Of a stretch of DNA of 46,776 bases, positions 1 to 9,821 are shown one piece after another (position 1 is the stretch's first letter; the number at the start of each line of letters is the position of its first letter). A model generated the notes under the pieces. The model ran no database searches. It saw nothing but the letters and a program-made list of their open reading frames with translations, and had not been told where the DNA came from. Both the position numbers and the translations under genes were made by a program. Source of the stretch: an uncultured Mycobacteriaceae bacterium (lineage in GTDB: Bacteria; Actinomycetota; Actinomycetes; Mycobacteriales; Mycobacteriaceae); contig CAIYOH010000079.1 in assembly GCA_903927745.1 (NCBI GenBank), forward strand, positions 1 through 46,776, read 5' to 3'.

Positions 1-45
1 CAGCACGAAGTCGTTCTCGGTGCCGTGGCCCTTGGCGAAGATCAC
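1..45 (-). CDS. dapF: Diaminopimelate epimerase DapF, N-terminal 15 codons only (truncated by window edge)
   Basis: Reverse complement from GTG at 45 reads (V/M)IFAKGHGTENDFVL, matching the start of mycobacterial DapF; located just downstream of miaA as in M. tuberculosis. Confidence 0.8.
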   Translation of the reverse strand, partial: MIFAKGHGTENDFVL

Positions 46-69
46 GCGCACCGCTCGGGAATCACCCGT

Positions 70-993
70 TCAGGATACGTGCCGCCAGGCACGCACGGCG
101 CCGTCGACGAGGTCGGCACGGCCGGCACCGTCGGGGTCCAGCCACTGCACCCGGTGGTCGCGGCGAAACCACGAACGCTGCCGCCGCACGTAGCGCCGGG
201 TGCCCACATAGGTCTGCTCCCTGGCCTCATCCAGCCGGTCGGGGCCGCCACCGGCGTCGAGGGCGGCGATCACCTGGGCGTAGCCCAGGGCACGCGAGGC
301 GGTGACCCCGTCGCGCAGGCCCGCGTCGAGTAGTCCTTCGACTTCGCCGACCAGGCCCTGGTCGAACATGGTGTCGGTCCGTCGGGCCAGCCGCTGGTCG
401 AGCAGCGTTGTGTCAGTGTCCAGTCCGACAATGACGGTGTCCCACCTCGCGGCGCCGATGCGGGGCGCCGACGCCGCGAACGGCCGCCCGGTGAGCTCGA
501 CGACTTCGAGGGCCCGCACCGTGCGCCGGCTGTCGGTGGGCAGGATCATCGAAGCTGCGGCCGGGTCGACGCGGGCCAACTCGGCGTGCAGTCGGCCGAC
601 TCCCACCTCGGCGAGCCGTCGTTCCCATCGGGCGCGCACGGCGGGATCGGTTGCCGGAAAAGACCAATCGTCGAGCAGCGACTGCAGGTAGAGCATGGAG
701 CCGCCCACCACGATCGGCACCGCACCCCGGACCGCGATCGCGTCGACGTCAGCGGCGGCGGCGCCTTGGTAGCGCGCGACGGCGGCCGTCTCGGTGACAT
801 CGAGAACGTCGAGTTGGTGGTGCGGGATGCCGCGGCGCTCCCCCGGGGGTAGCTTGGCGGTGCCGATGTCCATGCCGCAATAGAGCTGCATGGCGTCGGC
901 ATTGACGATCTCGCCACCGAGGCGTTCGGCGAGGTCGAGCGCCAGCTGCGACTTTCCGGTGCCGGTGGGGCCAATGACCGCCAGCGGTCTCAT
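70..993 (-). CDS. miaA: tRNA dimethylallyltransferase MiaA
   Basis: [49 protein letters not shown]-loop and MiaA motifs; ATG at 993 overlaps the upstream gene stop (ATGA). Confidence 0.95.
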   Translation of the reverse strand: MRPLAVIGPTGTGKSQLALDLAERLGGEIVNADAMQLYCGMDIGTAKLPPGERRGIPHHQLDVLDVTETAAVARYQGAAAADVDAIAVRGAVPIVVGGSMLYLQSLLDDWSFPATDPAVRARWERRLAEVGVGRLHAELARVDPAAASMILPTDSRRTVRALEVVELTGRPFAASAPRIGAARWDTVIVGLDTDTTLLDQRLARRTDTMFDQGLVGEVEGLLDAGLRDGVTASRALGYAQVIAALDAGGGPDRLDEAREQTYVGTRRYVRRQRSWFRRDHRVQWLDPDGAGRADLVDGAVRAWRHVS

Positions 994-1673
994 GGCCGCC
1001 AGGAGCCGACGACATAACCCACGCCGTAGGGCGCACCGCGGTAGAGCTCCGTCGCGGAGCACGGTCCGGGGTCGGCCAGACCGGCCAGCACCTGAAACGC
1101 GACCCGCCCCAGGATCTGTTGGGGCAGCCCGGCCAGCGCGGCGACGTCGCCGCGTGCCAGCGCGTCGTCCAGAACCCGTTGTGCATCGGCGTCCTCCGGG
1201 TGGTGGCCCCCCGGCGCGGACGGTGTCAGGGTGTTCGCCCCGTCGGCGACCACGAGTACCCCGGTCGGCTCGGGCTCCCGGTCGAGTTCGGCGCGCAGTC
1301 GCCTGCCCTGGGCCAGCGCGGTATCGGCGTCGTGGTCATGGCGGTACACCTGAACCCGCGCGCTCGCCTCGGGCTGGGCCTGGCCGCGCACCCACGCACC
1401 GACGAGCGCACACAGCGGAAAGTCGGCGGCCCCGTCGGCGTGCGGCGACAGCCCGACCGCCACGTCCGCCCCGAACCCGGCGAAGGTGCCGACGGCGTCG
1501 GGGTCCAGGGTCTCGTCGGCCGTGCCGGTTCCCACGACAACCCATCGCGGTGGCAACTCCCTGGCTGCGGCCAAGGCCGCAGCCACCACCTCGGCCACTT
1601 CCGCCGCGGCGGCTCCGGCGAGTTCGGGGACAAGCACGGGCGCCGACGGAATGATCGCGATGGCACTGAGCAC
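990..1673 (-). CDS. Conserved alanine-rich protein (Rv2728c-like, extradiol-dioxygenase-like fold)
   Basis: Translation [20 protein letters not shown]...[11 protein letters not shown]; conserved position upstream of miaA; GTG start inferred. Confidence 0.75.
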   Translation of the reverse strand: MLSAIAIIPSAPVLVPELAGAAAAEVAEVVAAALAAARELPPRWVVVGTGTADETLDPDAVGTFAGFGADVAVGLSPHADGAADFPLCALVGAWVRGQAQPEASARVQVYRHDHDADTALAQGRRLRAELDREPEPTGVLVVADGANTLTPSAPGGHHPEDADAQRVLDDALARGDVAALAGLPQQILGRVAFQVLAGLADPGPCSATELYRGAPYGVGYVVGSWRP

Positions 1674-1817
1674 CTCACCAAAACTAGTGCCTCGCGGAAC
1701 GCACGACGAACACGAGGAGTCCCTCGTCCACCCACCTGCTTCAATACTGGGGAACAGGCGCCGCGTCGCGCGGCAGGTGCGCGGGCTCCGCCCGCGCGAA
1801 AGGGTGGTGACGAGCGC

Positions 1818-3185
1818 ATGACCGTTGACGAGTCCCGCACCGACGGGTCGGCCGTGCCGGGGCCTATTCCCGTGCCCGGGCCGCGCCCGGGGCCGCGTCC
1901 CGGTCCCCGGCCCGGCACTCGCCCCGGTGCCACGGCTGCGCGTCCCGCCGCCCACCCACCGACGGCGGCCCCGGCCAGCGACCCGCGCGCGTTCGGCCGC
2001 GTCGACGACGACGGCACGGTGTGGCTGATCAACGGCACCGGCGAGCGCGTCATCGGCTCCTGGCAAGCCGGCGAGCCTGACGCCGCGTTCGCGCACTTCG
2101 GCAGGAGATTCGACGACATCAGCACCGAGGTCACGCTGATGGAGGAACGCCTGACGGCGGGGACCGGCGACGCCCGCAAGATCAAAGCCCACGCCGCGGA
2201 GTTGGCCGAGGCACTGCCGTCGGCGTCCGTCCTGGGCGATGTCGACGCCCTGACGGCCCGGATGACGGCCCTCGTCGAGCGCGCTGGCGCCGCGATCACG
2301 GCGGACCGCTCTCGGCGCGACGAGCACCGGGCCGCCCAGACCGCCCGCAAGGAGGCGCTGGCCGTCGAGGCCGAGGACCTCGCCGCCAACTCGACACAGT
2401 GGAAGGCCGCCGGCGACCGCATGCACGCGATCCTCGACGAGTGGAAAACCGTCGGCGGCCTGGAGCGCAAGGTCGACGAGGCGCTGTGGAAGAGGTATTC
2501 CGCGGCCCGCGACACGTTCAACAGGCGGCGGGGATCGCACTTCTCGGAGCTGGACAAGGAGCGATCGGGGGTCAAGCAGGCGAAGGAACGACTCTGCGAA
2601 CGGGCCGAGGAGCTGTCCGACTCCACGGACTGGACCACGACCAGCGCGGCGTTCCGCGACCTGCTGACCGAGTGGAAGGCGGCGGGCCGCACCGCCCGGG
2701 ACATCGATGACGCCCTATGGCGGCGCTTCAAGGCCGCCCAGGACGCGTTCTTCACCGCCCGCAACGCGGTCACCGCGGAGAAGGACAGTGAGTTGGCCGC
2801 CAACGCGACAGCGAAAGAGGCGCTGCTGGCCCAGGCTGAGAAGCTCGACACCGGCGACCATGACGCCGCCAAGACTGCGCTGCGCGCGATCGCGGATAAA
2901 TGGGACGCCATCGGCAAGGTGCCGCGGGAACGGTCGGCCGATTTGGAGCGGCGCATGCGCGCGGTGGAGAAGAAGGTGCGCGACGCCGGCGAGACGGGAT
3001 GGGGCGACCCGGAGGCCCAGGCGCGTGCCGAGCAGTTCCGGACCCGCGCAGAACAATTCGAGCGACAGGCGCAGAAAGCCGCCGCGGCGGGCCGGACAAA
3101 GGACGCCGAGGAAGCTCAGGCTAACGCCGCCCAGTGGCGCGAGTGGGCCGATGCTGCGGCCGCGGCGCTGACCCGTCGGTCCTAG
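1818..3185 (+). CDS. DUF349 domain-containing protein (Rv2731-like) with Pro/Gly/Arg-rich N-terminus
   Basis: Repeated WKAAG/W..lW.RF-type DUF349 modules ([49 protein letters not shown]); [19 protein letters not shown]-terminal tract. Confidence 0.9.
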   Translation: MTVDESRTDGSAVPGPIPVPGPRPGPRPGPRPGTRPGATAARPAAHPPTAAPASDPRAFGRVDDDGTVWLINGTGERVIGSWQAGEPDAAFAHFGRRFDDISTEVTLMEERLTAGTGDARKIKAHAAELAEALPSASVLGDVDALTARMTALVERAGAAITADRSRRDEHRAAQTARKEALAVEAEDLAANSTQWKAAGDRMHAILDEWKTVGGLERKVDEALWKRYSAARDTFNRRRGSHFSELDKERSGVKQAKERLCERAEELSDSTDWTTTSAAFRDLLTEWKAAGRTARDIDDALWRRFKAAQDAFFTARNAVTAEKDSELAANATAKEALLAQAEKLDTGDHDAAKTALRAIADKWDAIGKVPRERSADLERRMRAVEKKVRDAGETGWGDPEAQARAEQFRTRAEQFERQAQKAAAAGRTKDAEEAQANAAQWREWADAAAAALTRRS

Positions 3186-3206
3186 CCGTCGGTCCTAGCC
3201 GTCGGA
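3174..3206. repeat. 13-bp tandem repeat, about 2.5 copies (CGTCGGTCCTAGC), containing the stop codons of two convergent genes
   Basis: cgtcggtcctagc cgtcggtcctagc cgtcgga; + strand TAG 3183-3185 and - strand TAG (CTA 3195-3197). Confidence 0.92.
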
Positions 3207-3794
3207 CTCGGATTCGTCGGGGCGGGGCGCCGGGTCCGGAAAACTGTCTAGCAACGTCACCGACTCGTGTTCCTTGGCGATCCGCCGCCGCTCCTGTTCG
3301 GCCGCGAGTTGGATGATGGTGCGCGTCCACACGACCCGTGCCCATTGAAACGTCAAGGCGATGACGGTGATCCACGCGACGATCAGCCCGACGCCGGGGC
3401 CAGGATGCCCGGCCGCCACGGTCTGTCGCGACCAGACGGCCAGCATCCCAGCGGCACAGGCCAGCGCCGAACCGGCCAGCGCGATCCAGGCCAGCGCCCA
3501 ACGCCGGGTGATCAGGGCCAGCATCGAGAAGCCAACCCCGAAGACCAGGGTCAGCCAGGCGAATACCCGGGACGGCAGGGCCAGCGCCGCTGCCCCGGCG
3601 CCATGGCCGGCAAATAAAACGTCCCACCCCGGCACATTGCCCGTATGCGGCAGGATGAAGGTTCCCAGGAGAATAAAGACGAGAATCGACACAACGAAAC
3701 CCCTTGGGCCGGGGTCGATTTCACGCGCGACTCTCTTTTCGGCGGCGTCGATCTCGTTGCGCAGCGCGTCCAGGCCGGTGCGATCCTTCTTCAT
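3195..3794 (-). CDS. Conserved membrane protein (Rv2732c-like)
   Basis: [21 protein letters not shown] then several hydrophobic segments ([30 protein letters not shown]); ATG overlaps the miaB stop (ATGA at 3791-3794). Confidence 0.75.
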   Translation of the reverse strand: MKKDRTGLDALRNEIDAAEKRVAREIDPGPRGFVVSILVFILLGTFILPHTGNVPGWDVLFAGHGAGAAALALPSRVFAWLTLVFGVGFSMLALITRRWALAWIALAGSALACAAGMLAVWSRQTVAAGHPGPGVGLIVAWITVIALTFQWARVVWTRTIIQLAAEQERRRIAKEHESVTLLDSFPDPAPRPDESESDG

Positions 3795-5281
3795 GGCGTA
3801 CATCCTTCTCCGAGACCGGTGGGCACGCCAACGGACGGCACACCGAGGCCCACGCTCCGCACGCTCGGGCCCGTCGCGTGCGCGTCACCAGCCCGGGTGC
3901 GGCGGTGGCTGAGGATGCCCGAGTCGGCGATCAGGTGGTGGGGTGCAGCTCCAGTGACCGCTGTGACGACGATGTCGCCGGGACGCACCGGCGTATCCGC
4001 CGTGAAGTGAACCAGCCGGCCGTCGCGCGCACGACCTGTCATGCGTGCCGTCGCGCTGTCCTTGCGTCCCTCGCCGGTGGCGACCAGCAGCTCGACGGTA
4101 TGTCCGATCAACGCCCGGTTGCCCTCCCACGAGATCTGTTCCTGCAGTTCGACCAGGCGCTCGTAGCGCTCCTGCACAACGACTTTGGGTACCTGTCCCT
4201 CGAGTTCGGCCGCCGGGGTGCCGGGTCGCTTGGAGTACTGGAAGGTGAAGGCCGCCGCGAACCGGGCGTGGCGCACGACATCGAGCGTGGCCGCGAAATC
4301 CTCCTCCGTCTCGCCGGGGAAGCCGACGATGAGGTCGGTGGTGATGGCCGCATGCGGCATGGCAGCACGCACCCGGTCGAGGATGCCCAGATAGCGGTCC
4401 GCGCGGTACGACCGGCGCATCGCACGCAGCACGCGGTCCGAGCCCGACTGCAGGGGCATGTGCAGTGCAGGGCACACATTCGGGGTCTGGGCCATCGCCT
4501 CGATCACGTCGTCGGTGAACTCGGCCGGGTGCGGCGAGGTGAACCGCACACGTTCCAGCCCGTCGATACGTCCACAGTCCCGCAGGAGTGCGGCGAAGGC
4601 GCCGTGGTCCCGGGGCAACGCGGGGTCGGCGAACGACACCCCGTAGGCGTTGACGTTCTGGCCGAGCAGGGTCACCTCGATGACGCCGTCGTCCACCAAC
4701 GACCGCACCTCGGCAAGGACGTCAGCCGGACTGCGGTCGACCTCCTTGCCGCGCAGCGACGGAACGATGCAGAAGGTGCAGCTGTTGTTGCACCCGACCG
4801 AAATCGATACCCAGGCGGCGTAGGCCGATTCGCGGGAACTGGGCAGCGCCGACGGGAACTGCTGCAGCGATTCGGCGATTTCTACCTGGGCGATATTGTT
4901 GTGGCGCGCCCGGTCGAGCAGCGCCGGCAGCGACCCGATGTTGTGGGTGCCGAACACGACATCGACCCAGGGCGCCTTGCGCAGCACCGCCTCGCGGTCC
5001 TTTTGCGCCAGGCAACCCCCCACCGCGATCTGCATGTCGGGGTTGGCGCGCTTACGCGGCGCCAGATGGCTGATATTGCCGTACAGCTTGTTGTCGGCGT
5101 TCTCCCGCACAGCGCACGTGTTGAACACCACCACGTCGGCGTCGGTTCCCGCGGCTGCCCGTCGGTAGCCGGCAGCCTCGAGCAGGCCCGCGAGCCGCTC
5201 GGAGTCGTGGACGTTCATCTGGCAGCCGTAGGTGCGCACCTGGTAGGTGCGCACCGGCCGCGGCGCCGCAACGGAAGTCAC
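3791..5281 (-). CDS. miaB: tRNA-2-methylthio-N6-dimethylallyladenosine synthase MiaB
   Basis: [27 protein letters not shown]; radical [24 protein letters not shown]-like C-terminus. Confidence 0.95.
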   Translation of the reverse strand: MTSVAAPRPVRTYQVRTYGCQMNVHDSERLAGLLEAAGYRRAAAGTDADVVVFNTCAVRENADNKLYGNISHLAPRKRANPDMQIAVGGCLAQKDREAVLRKAPWVDVVFGTHNIGSLPALLDRARHNNIAQVEIAESLQQFPSALPSSRESAYAAWVSISVGCNNSCTFCIVPSLRGKEVDRSPADVLAEVRSLVDDGVIEVTLLGQNVNAYGVSFADPALPRDHGAFAALLRDCGRIDGLERVRFTSPHPAEFTDDVIEAMAQTPNVCPALHMPLQSGSDRVLRAMRRSYRADRYLGILDRVRAAMPHAAITTDLIVGFPGETEEDFAATLDVVRHARFAAAFTFQYSKRPGTPAAELEGQVPKVVVQERYERLVELQEQISWEGNRALIGHTVELLVATGEGRKDSATARMTGRARDGRLVHFTADTPVRPGDIVVTAVTGAAPHHLIADSGILSHRRTRAGDAHATGPSVRSVGLGVPSVGVPTGLGEGCTP

Positions 5282-5310
5282 GACGCCATGGTACGGCGAC
5301 CGGCCGCGGC

Positions 5311-5826
5311 CTAAACGCGCCTGCGCTCCCGTTCGGCGGCCAGCTCGACAAGCACAACCCCGCATGCCAGATTCTGGCTATATCCGCGTCGGGCCAGCAT
5401 CCCGATCAGCCTGCGGCTGACCCCCGCTTCGTCGTCGATCAACCTTTCCCGCCGCAGCTTGGCCCGGACCAGCTCCTCGGCACGGCTGCGCTCCGCCCCG
5501 GCGTCGATCCCGGCCAGGGCGGCGGTGATGACGTCCGTGTCGACGCCTTTGGCGTGAAGCTCGGCGGCCAAGGCGCGCCGGCCCCTGCCGGCGTGCGTCC
5601 GTCGGCTCTCCACCCACTGCTGCGCGAAGTCGGCGTCGTCTACTAATCCGACGGCGACCAGCCGGTCGAGTACCCGGCCAGTGACGTCGTCGGGATAGCC
5701 GCGCTTGGCCAGCTGACCGGACAACTCGGCCCGGGTGCGGGCTCTCGCGGTGAGCAGGCGCAGGCACAAGGCCCGCGCCTGCTCTTCGCGAGAGGGCTCA
5801 GAAGTCGACGGGCGCGGGCAGGACAT
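5311..5826 (-). CDS. recX: Regulatory protein RecX
   Basis: [35 protein letters not shown]...; overlaps the 3' end of recA, the usual actinobacterial recA-recX arrangement. Confidence 0.9.
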   Translation of the reverse strand: MSCPRPSTSEPSREEQARALCLRLLTARARTRAELSGQLAKRGYPDDVTGRVLDRLVAVGLVDDADFAQQWVESRRTHAGRGRRALAAELHAKGVDTDVITAALAGIDAGAERSRAEELVRAKLRRERLIDDEAGVSRRLIGMLARRGYSQNLACGVVLVELAAERERRRV

Positions 5827-6850
5827 CGTCGACCGGGGGTGCATCGGTGATGACCGCACCGATGCCCAGCTTTTCCTTGATCTTCTTCTCGATCTCGTTG
5901 GCCAGGTCGGCGTTCTCCACCAGGAAGGTGCGGGCGTTCTCCTTGCCCTGGCCGAGCTGCTCTCCCTCGTAGGTGAACCAGGAACCGGACTTGCGGATGA
6001 ATCCGTGATCCACGCCCATGTCGATCAGCGAACCCTCCCGGCTGATGCCGAAGCCGTACAGGATGTCGAATTCAGCCTGCTTGAAGGGGGGTGCCACCTT
6101 GTTCTTGACGACCTTGACCCGGGTGCGGTTGCCGACCGCGTTGGTGCCGTCCTTGAGCGTCTCGATCCGACGCACGTCCAGGCGGACCGACGCGTAGAAC
6201 TTCAACGCCTTTCCACCCGTCGTCGTTTCCGGACTGCCGAACATCACTCCGATTTTTTCCCGGAGCTGGTTGATGAAGATCGCGGTGGTGTTCGAATTAC
6301 TCAGGGCGCCAGTCATTTTCCGCAGCGCCTGACTCATCAGCCGGGCCTGCAGCCCGACGTGGCTGTCGCCCATCTCGCCGTCAAGTTCCGCGCGCGGCAC
6401 CAGGGCCGCCACCGAGTCGATGACGAGGATGTCCAGCGCGCCGGAGCGGATCAGCATGTCGGCGATCTCCAGGGCCTGCTCACCGGTGTCAGGCTGGCTG
6501 ACCAGCAACGAATCGGTGTCGACGCCGAGCTTCTTGGCGTAGTCCGGGTCCAGGGCGTGCTCGGCGTCGATGAACGCCGCGATGCCGCCGGCGGCCTGGG
6601 CGTTGGCCACCGCGTGCAATGCGACGGTGGTCTTGCCCGAGGACTCCGGGCCGTAGATCTCCACGACCCGGCCACGCGGCAGACCGCCGATGCCCAGGGC
6701 CACGTCCAGTGCGATGGATCCGGTCGGGATGACCGAGATCGGTTGACGGATCTCGTCGCCGAGACGCATCACCGAACCTTTGCCATGGTTCTTCTCGATC
6801 TGGGCCATCGCCAGTTCGAGAGCCTTCTCACGGTCGGGAGCTTGTGTCAT
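5798..6850 (-). CDS. recA: Recombinase RecA (no intein)
   Basis: [33 protein letters not shown]...[13 protein letters not shown]...; continuous 350-aa RecA reading. Confidence 0.98.
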   Translation of the reverse strand: MTQAPDREKALELAMAQIEKNHGKGSVMRLGDEIRQPISVIPTGSIALDVALGIGGLPRGRVVEIYGPESSGKTTVALHAVANAQAAGGIAAFIDAEHALDPDYAKKLGVDTDSLLVSQPDTGEQALEIADMLIRSGALDILVIDSVAALVPRAELDGEMGDSHVGLQARLMSQALRKMTGALSNSNTTAIFINQLREKIGVMFGSPETTTGGKALKFYASVRLDVRRIETLKDGTNAVGNRTRVKVVKNKVAPPFKQAEFDILYGFGISREGSLIDMGVDHGFIRKSGSWFTYEGEQLGQGKENARTFLVENADLANEIEKKIKEKLGIGAVITDAPPVDDVLPAPVDF

Positions 6851-6907
6851 GGTGCCTCTCCTGTAGTCGCTGTGTTCGATTGACCGGGTATCGGTCGGTT
6901 GGCCGCC

Positions 6908-6930
6908 ACAGTAGAGATGGCCACCGACAA
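6908..6930 (-). promoter_or_regulatory. RecA-NDp type (PafBC-dependent) promoter of recA
   Basis: Minus strand TTGTCGGTG-GCCATCTC-TACTGT fits the published mycobacterial RecA-NDp consensus TTGTCRGTG-N8-TANNNT at every specified base; 57 bp upstream of the recA ATG. Confidence 0.85.
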
Positions 6931-6960
6931 GTCGGCGCAGTCGAACTCTCACCACACTAG

Positions 6961-6976
6961 GGGAACAGGTGTTCGA
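6961..6976 (-). promoter_or_regulatory. LexA/SOS box upstream of recA
   Basis: Minus strand TCGAACACCTGTTCCC; core GAACA-CC-TGTTC intact, one half-site perfect versus TCGAAC-N4-GTTCGA. Confidence 0.85.
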
Positions 6977-7004
6977 ATCAAGTCAACACGCCGAACGAGG
7001 TGGA

Positions 7005-7199
7005 TCACCACTGATCGCGGGGTACGTCGAAGTCGACGCAGAGGGCCCGCCAGACATCGCGGGGCTCGACGCCGGCCTCGATGGCCTGGGCGGCGGTCCG
7101 CCCGCCGAAGCCGCTCAGCACGTGGTCGGCGAGCACCGAGGAACCGTAGGCGGCACCGAACCGCTGGACGATCCGCTCGTGGAACTCCGTTAGCCGCAC
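7005..7199 (-). CDS. DUF3046 family protein (Rv2738c-like)
   Basis: MRLTEFHERIVQRFGAAYGSSVLADHVLSGFGGRTAAQAIEAGVEPRDVWRALCVDFDVPRDQW; small protein directly upstream of recA. Confidence 0.9.
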   Translation of the reverse strand: MRLTEFHERIVQRFGAAYGSSVLADHVLSGFGGRTAAQAIEAGVEPRDVWRALCVDFDVPRDQW

Positions 7200-7207
7200 G
7201 TGGGCAA

Positions 7208-7252
7208 AGATACCGAGCGGAGATACCGAGCGGAGATACCGAGCGGAGATAC
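7208..7252. repeat. 13-bp tandem repeat, about 3.5 copies (AGATACCGAGCGG)
   Basis: Read directly: agataccgagcgg x3 then agatac; lies between the DUF3046 gene and the glycosyltransferase stop. Confidence 0.95.
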
Positions 7253-7273
7253 GCAGTAAAGACCCTCAGCGAG

Positions 7274-8440
7274 TCAGCCCGCTAACGCAAGCGCATCGCG
7301 GCACACCCGCACCGGGTCGGCGACGCCGGCGGCGCCGGCGCGGGCACTCCGCGCCGCCTCCCGATAGGAAGGCGACGACAGCACTTCCGCCACGGCAGCG
7401 ACCAGGGCATCGGCGGTCAATGGCCGGACGATCCGTCCGCTGCCCTGCCTCGCCACCCGGTTGGCGAGCTCCCACTGATCCCCTCCGCCGGGAACCACCA
7501 CCAGCGGAACCCCGGCCAGCAGGGTCTTGGACAGCATCCCGTGGCCGCCACCGCAGACCACCAGGTCGGCCCGCGTCAACAGGTCGGCCTGCCGGCCCAG
7601 CCCTACCGCCGCATACGGCGGCACCGCCAGCGCCGACCCGCCCAGCCGCGACACCACCAGGCGCGAACCAGCCGGCAGCGTCTCACCGGGAACCAGGCAC
7701 GCCAGCGCGGTTTCGGCCAGCCCCTCTGCGCCGGTCAACGCGGTCGACGGGGCGACCACCACCACCGGTCCCGACCCGGCGGGGATGTCCAGCATGCGAT
7801 CGGTCGGCTCGAAGTGCAGCGGGCCCACCAGCACCGCTCCGGTCGGCCAGTCCGGCCGCGGGACCTCCAGGGCGGGCAGGGTGGCGATCAGCCGCCGCAG
7901 CGGCCCGGGATCGTCGGCGGGCAGGCCGATATCGGCCCGCGCGGCCGCCCGCTGACGCAGTCCGGCACGCCAGGACCGGGCGGTGAACGCCCGCATCGCC
8001 GTGTCCCGCAGCCGGCCGCGCAGTCCGGTACCCGGCGCCAGGCCGCTGCCGATCGGCGGCAACCCTCGCGACGGCAGGTACAGCGGATGCGGGTCGAGCT
8101 CAATCCACGGAATCCCCAGCAACTCGGCCGCCATCCCGCCGCAGACGGTGATGGCGTCGGACACCACCAGATCGGGCGCGAGATCGCGCAGGGCCGGCAC
8201 GTTCACCACGGCCATCTCGGCCGCACGGCGGTGGATGCGGGCGCCCGCGTCGAGGTCCTCGTCGGTGGCCGCGAGCCCGGCCAGTTCGACGGCGTCGACA
8301 CCGGCCGCGCCCGCGGTGTCAAGCCACTCCGCGCCGGTGAACAGCGTCGGCTCGTCGCCCGCGTCGGACAGGAGCTGGCACAACGCGATAGCGGGAAACG
8401 AGTGCCCGGGATCCGGCCCGGCGACCACGGCGACACGCAT
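7274..8440 (-). CDS. Glycosyltransferase, UGT-like (Rv2739c-like)
   Basis: MRVAVVAGPDPGHSFPAIALCQLLSDAGDEPTLFTG...; C-terminal ADLVVCGGGHGMLSKTLLAGVPLVVVPGGGDQWELANRV. Confidence 0.85.
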   Translation of the reverse strand: MRVAVVAGPDPGHSFPAIALCQLLSDAGDEPTLFTGAEWLDTAGAAGVDAVELAGLAATDEDLDAGARIHRRAAEMAVVNVPALRDLAPDLVVSDAITVCGGMAAELLGIPWIELDPHPLYLPSRGLPPIGSGLAPGTGLRGRLRDTAMRAFTARSWRAGLRQRAAARADIGLPADDPGPLRRLIATLPALEVPRPDWPTGAVLVGPLHFEPTDRMLDIPAGSGPVVVVAPSTALTGAEGLAETALACLVPGETLPAGSRLVVSRLGGSALAVPPYAAVGLGRQADLLTRADLVVCGGGHGMLSKTLLAGVPLVVVPGGGDQWELANRVARQGSGRIVRPLTADALVAAVAEVLSSPSYREAARSARAGAAGVADPVRVCRDALALAG

Positions 8441-8475
8441 CGGCCCTCACCCTAGCGGCCGGCCGCCATGCTGCC

Positions 8476-8481
8476 TACGCT
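8476..8481 (+). promoter_or_regulatory. Candidate -10 (TACGCT) for leaderless transcription of the ephG-like gene
   Basis: TACGCT fits TANNNT; 7 nt to ATG at 8489. Confidence 0.55.
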
Positions 8482-8488
8482 GTCAACC

Positions 8489-8929
8489 ATGGCCACGGTG
8501 AATGAAATATCCCCCGCAATCGCTGCAAACGCCCGCATAGTCGAGGGCTTCCTGACCGCCCTGCAGGATGCGGACTACGACGCCGCGGACGCCGCACTGG
8601 ACGACAACCTCGTCTACGAGAACGTCGGCCTGCCGACGATCCACGGCCGCACCACAGCGATGAAGCTGTTCCGCCGGATGGACGGCCGCGCCGCCTTCGA
8701 GGTGAAGTTCCACCGGGTCGCCGCCGACGGGGACGCCGTGCTCACCGAGCGGACCGACGCGCTGATCTTCGGCCCGCTGCGGGTTCAGTTCTGGGTGTGC
8801 GGGGTGTTCGAGGTCCACGACGGGCGAATCACGCTGTGGCGGGACTACTTCGACGTCGTCGACATTCTGAAGGCGACCCTGCGGGGCGTGGCGGCGCTGG
8901 TGGTGCCGTCGCTCAAAGCGACGCTCTGA
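8489..8929 (+). CDS. ephG: Limonene-1,2-epoxide hydrolase family protein (EphG/Rv2740-like)
   Basis: NARIVEGFLTALQDADYDAADAALDDNLVYENVGLPTIHGRTTAMKLF...; position next to the Rv2739c-like gene. Confidence 0.85.
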   Translation: MATVNEISPAIAANARIVEGFLTALQDADYDAADAALDDNLVYENVGLPTIHGRTTAMKLFRRMDGRAAFEVKFHRVAADGDAVLTERTDALIFGPLRVQFWVCGVFEVHDGRITLWRDYFDVVDILKATLRGVAALVVPSLKATL

Positions 8930-8931
8930 CG

Positions 8932-9747
8932 CTACCGGCCGGGCACGCCGCCGAGTTCCTCGAACGCCTGCGCCCATCCGGTCAGGCGATCGGTGGCGCC
9001 CGCCAGCTCAGCGCGGTATTGCTGCCGCGACACTGTCACGCCGTCACCGGTCGCCGAGGACACCAGGTGCGCGGCGGCGGTCACCATTTCGTTGTACTGG
9101 CGGACGCCGGCGCTGAGCTGCGCGGTGAAGGCGTTGATGGTGGGCACCAGATGCGACCGCGTGGACTCCGAGGAGTGCACTGCCCGCTCCATCGACATCA
9201 CCTCTGCCGCGGTGGCCGCCATCGCCGCCGACGACTTCGTGGCGGCCGCGGTCAGGTCGCGGATCTCGTCCTCCGGCAGCATCGACCCGCCCTGCAAGAC
9301 CCCTAACAGCGAGAAGAACCCCCGCTCCGAGGCGCCCAGCGCAGACATCGCGGGCCGCGCCGCCGAGCCGGGCGGCGGCAACCGGCGGGTGGTCGCGGTC
9401 CGCTCGGGGGGCAGTGGCTCGGAGCGGAGCCAGCGATAACGCAGCAGCAACAGCGTCGCCGGAATCGCCATCAGCACCGCGACGGCGCCGGTGATCTGGA
9501 GCAGCAGCGCGAACCAGCCCCAAGCCGCCAACCCCAGGGTCACCGCCGTCCAGAACAGGCACCCCGCCCCGAAGATGAGGCCCCACCGCAGGGCGCGGCG
9601 GCGGCGGCGCAGCAACCGTGCGCGCGGAGTCGCGACGGCTGTCACAGTCCGCGCGAGGAAGTCGAAAAGCTCAGCGGCACCGGCTAATCCGCGCTGCGGC
9701 AAGACCCGCCTGTAGCGGTGCTGCACCGATTCGACTGCCATCTGCAC
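8932..9747 (-). CDS. Conserved membrane protein of the clgR-pspA operon (Rv2743c-like)
   Basis: Two hydrophobic helices (WGLIFGAGCLFWTAVTLGLAAWGWFALLLQITGAVAVLMAIPATLLLL); directly downstream of pspA. Start GTG 9747 or ATG 9741. Confidence 0.75.
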   Translation of the reverse strand: MQMAVESVQHRYRRVLPQRGLAGAAELFDFLARTVTAVATPRARLLRRRRRALRWGLIFGAGCLFWTAVTLGLAAWGWFALLLQITGAVAVLMAIPATLLLLRYRWLRSEPLPPERTATTRRLPPPGSAARPAMSALGASERGFFSLLGVLQGGSMLPEDEIRDLTAAATKSSAAMAATAAEVMSMERAVHSSESTRSHLVPTINAFTAQLSAGVRQYNEMVTAAAHLVSSATGDGVTVSRQQYRAELAGATDRLTGWAQAFEELGGVPGR

Positions 9748-9753
9748 TCCGCT

Positions 9754-9821
9754 TGCCGGTGTTACTGGGTCTGCCGGTGTTACTGGGTCTGCCGGTGTTA
9801 CTGGGTCTGCCGGTGTTACTG
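9754..9821. repeat. 18-bp tandem repeat, about 3.8 copies (TGCCGGTGTTACTGGGTC)
   Basis: Read directly; each unit carries a copy of the pspA stop region (CAGTAA on the minus strand). Confidence 0.97.

Noticed and set aside
361-380. TCGAACATGGTGTCGG inside miaA as an SOS box
   Set aside because: Second half-site poor and the site is internal to a coding gene.
990-2956. Long minus-strand ORFs (516 aa and 576 aa) running through the DUF349 gene
   Set aside because: The 3' part of 990-2540 is real (Rv2728c-like, start 1673), but the upstream extension and the 576-aa frame are antisense shadows of the DUF349 CDS.
6870-6890. TCGCTGTGTTCGA upstream of recA as a second SOS box
   Set aside because: Only one half-site (GTTCGA) is good; the other half diverges too far from TCGAAC.
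7208-7252. Tandem array considered as a possible CRISPR remnant
   Set aside because: Head-to-tail 13-bp units with no spacers; no cas genes nearby. The same applies to the other tandem arrays in the window.
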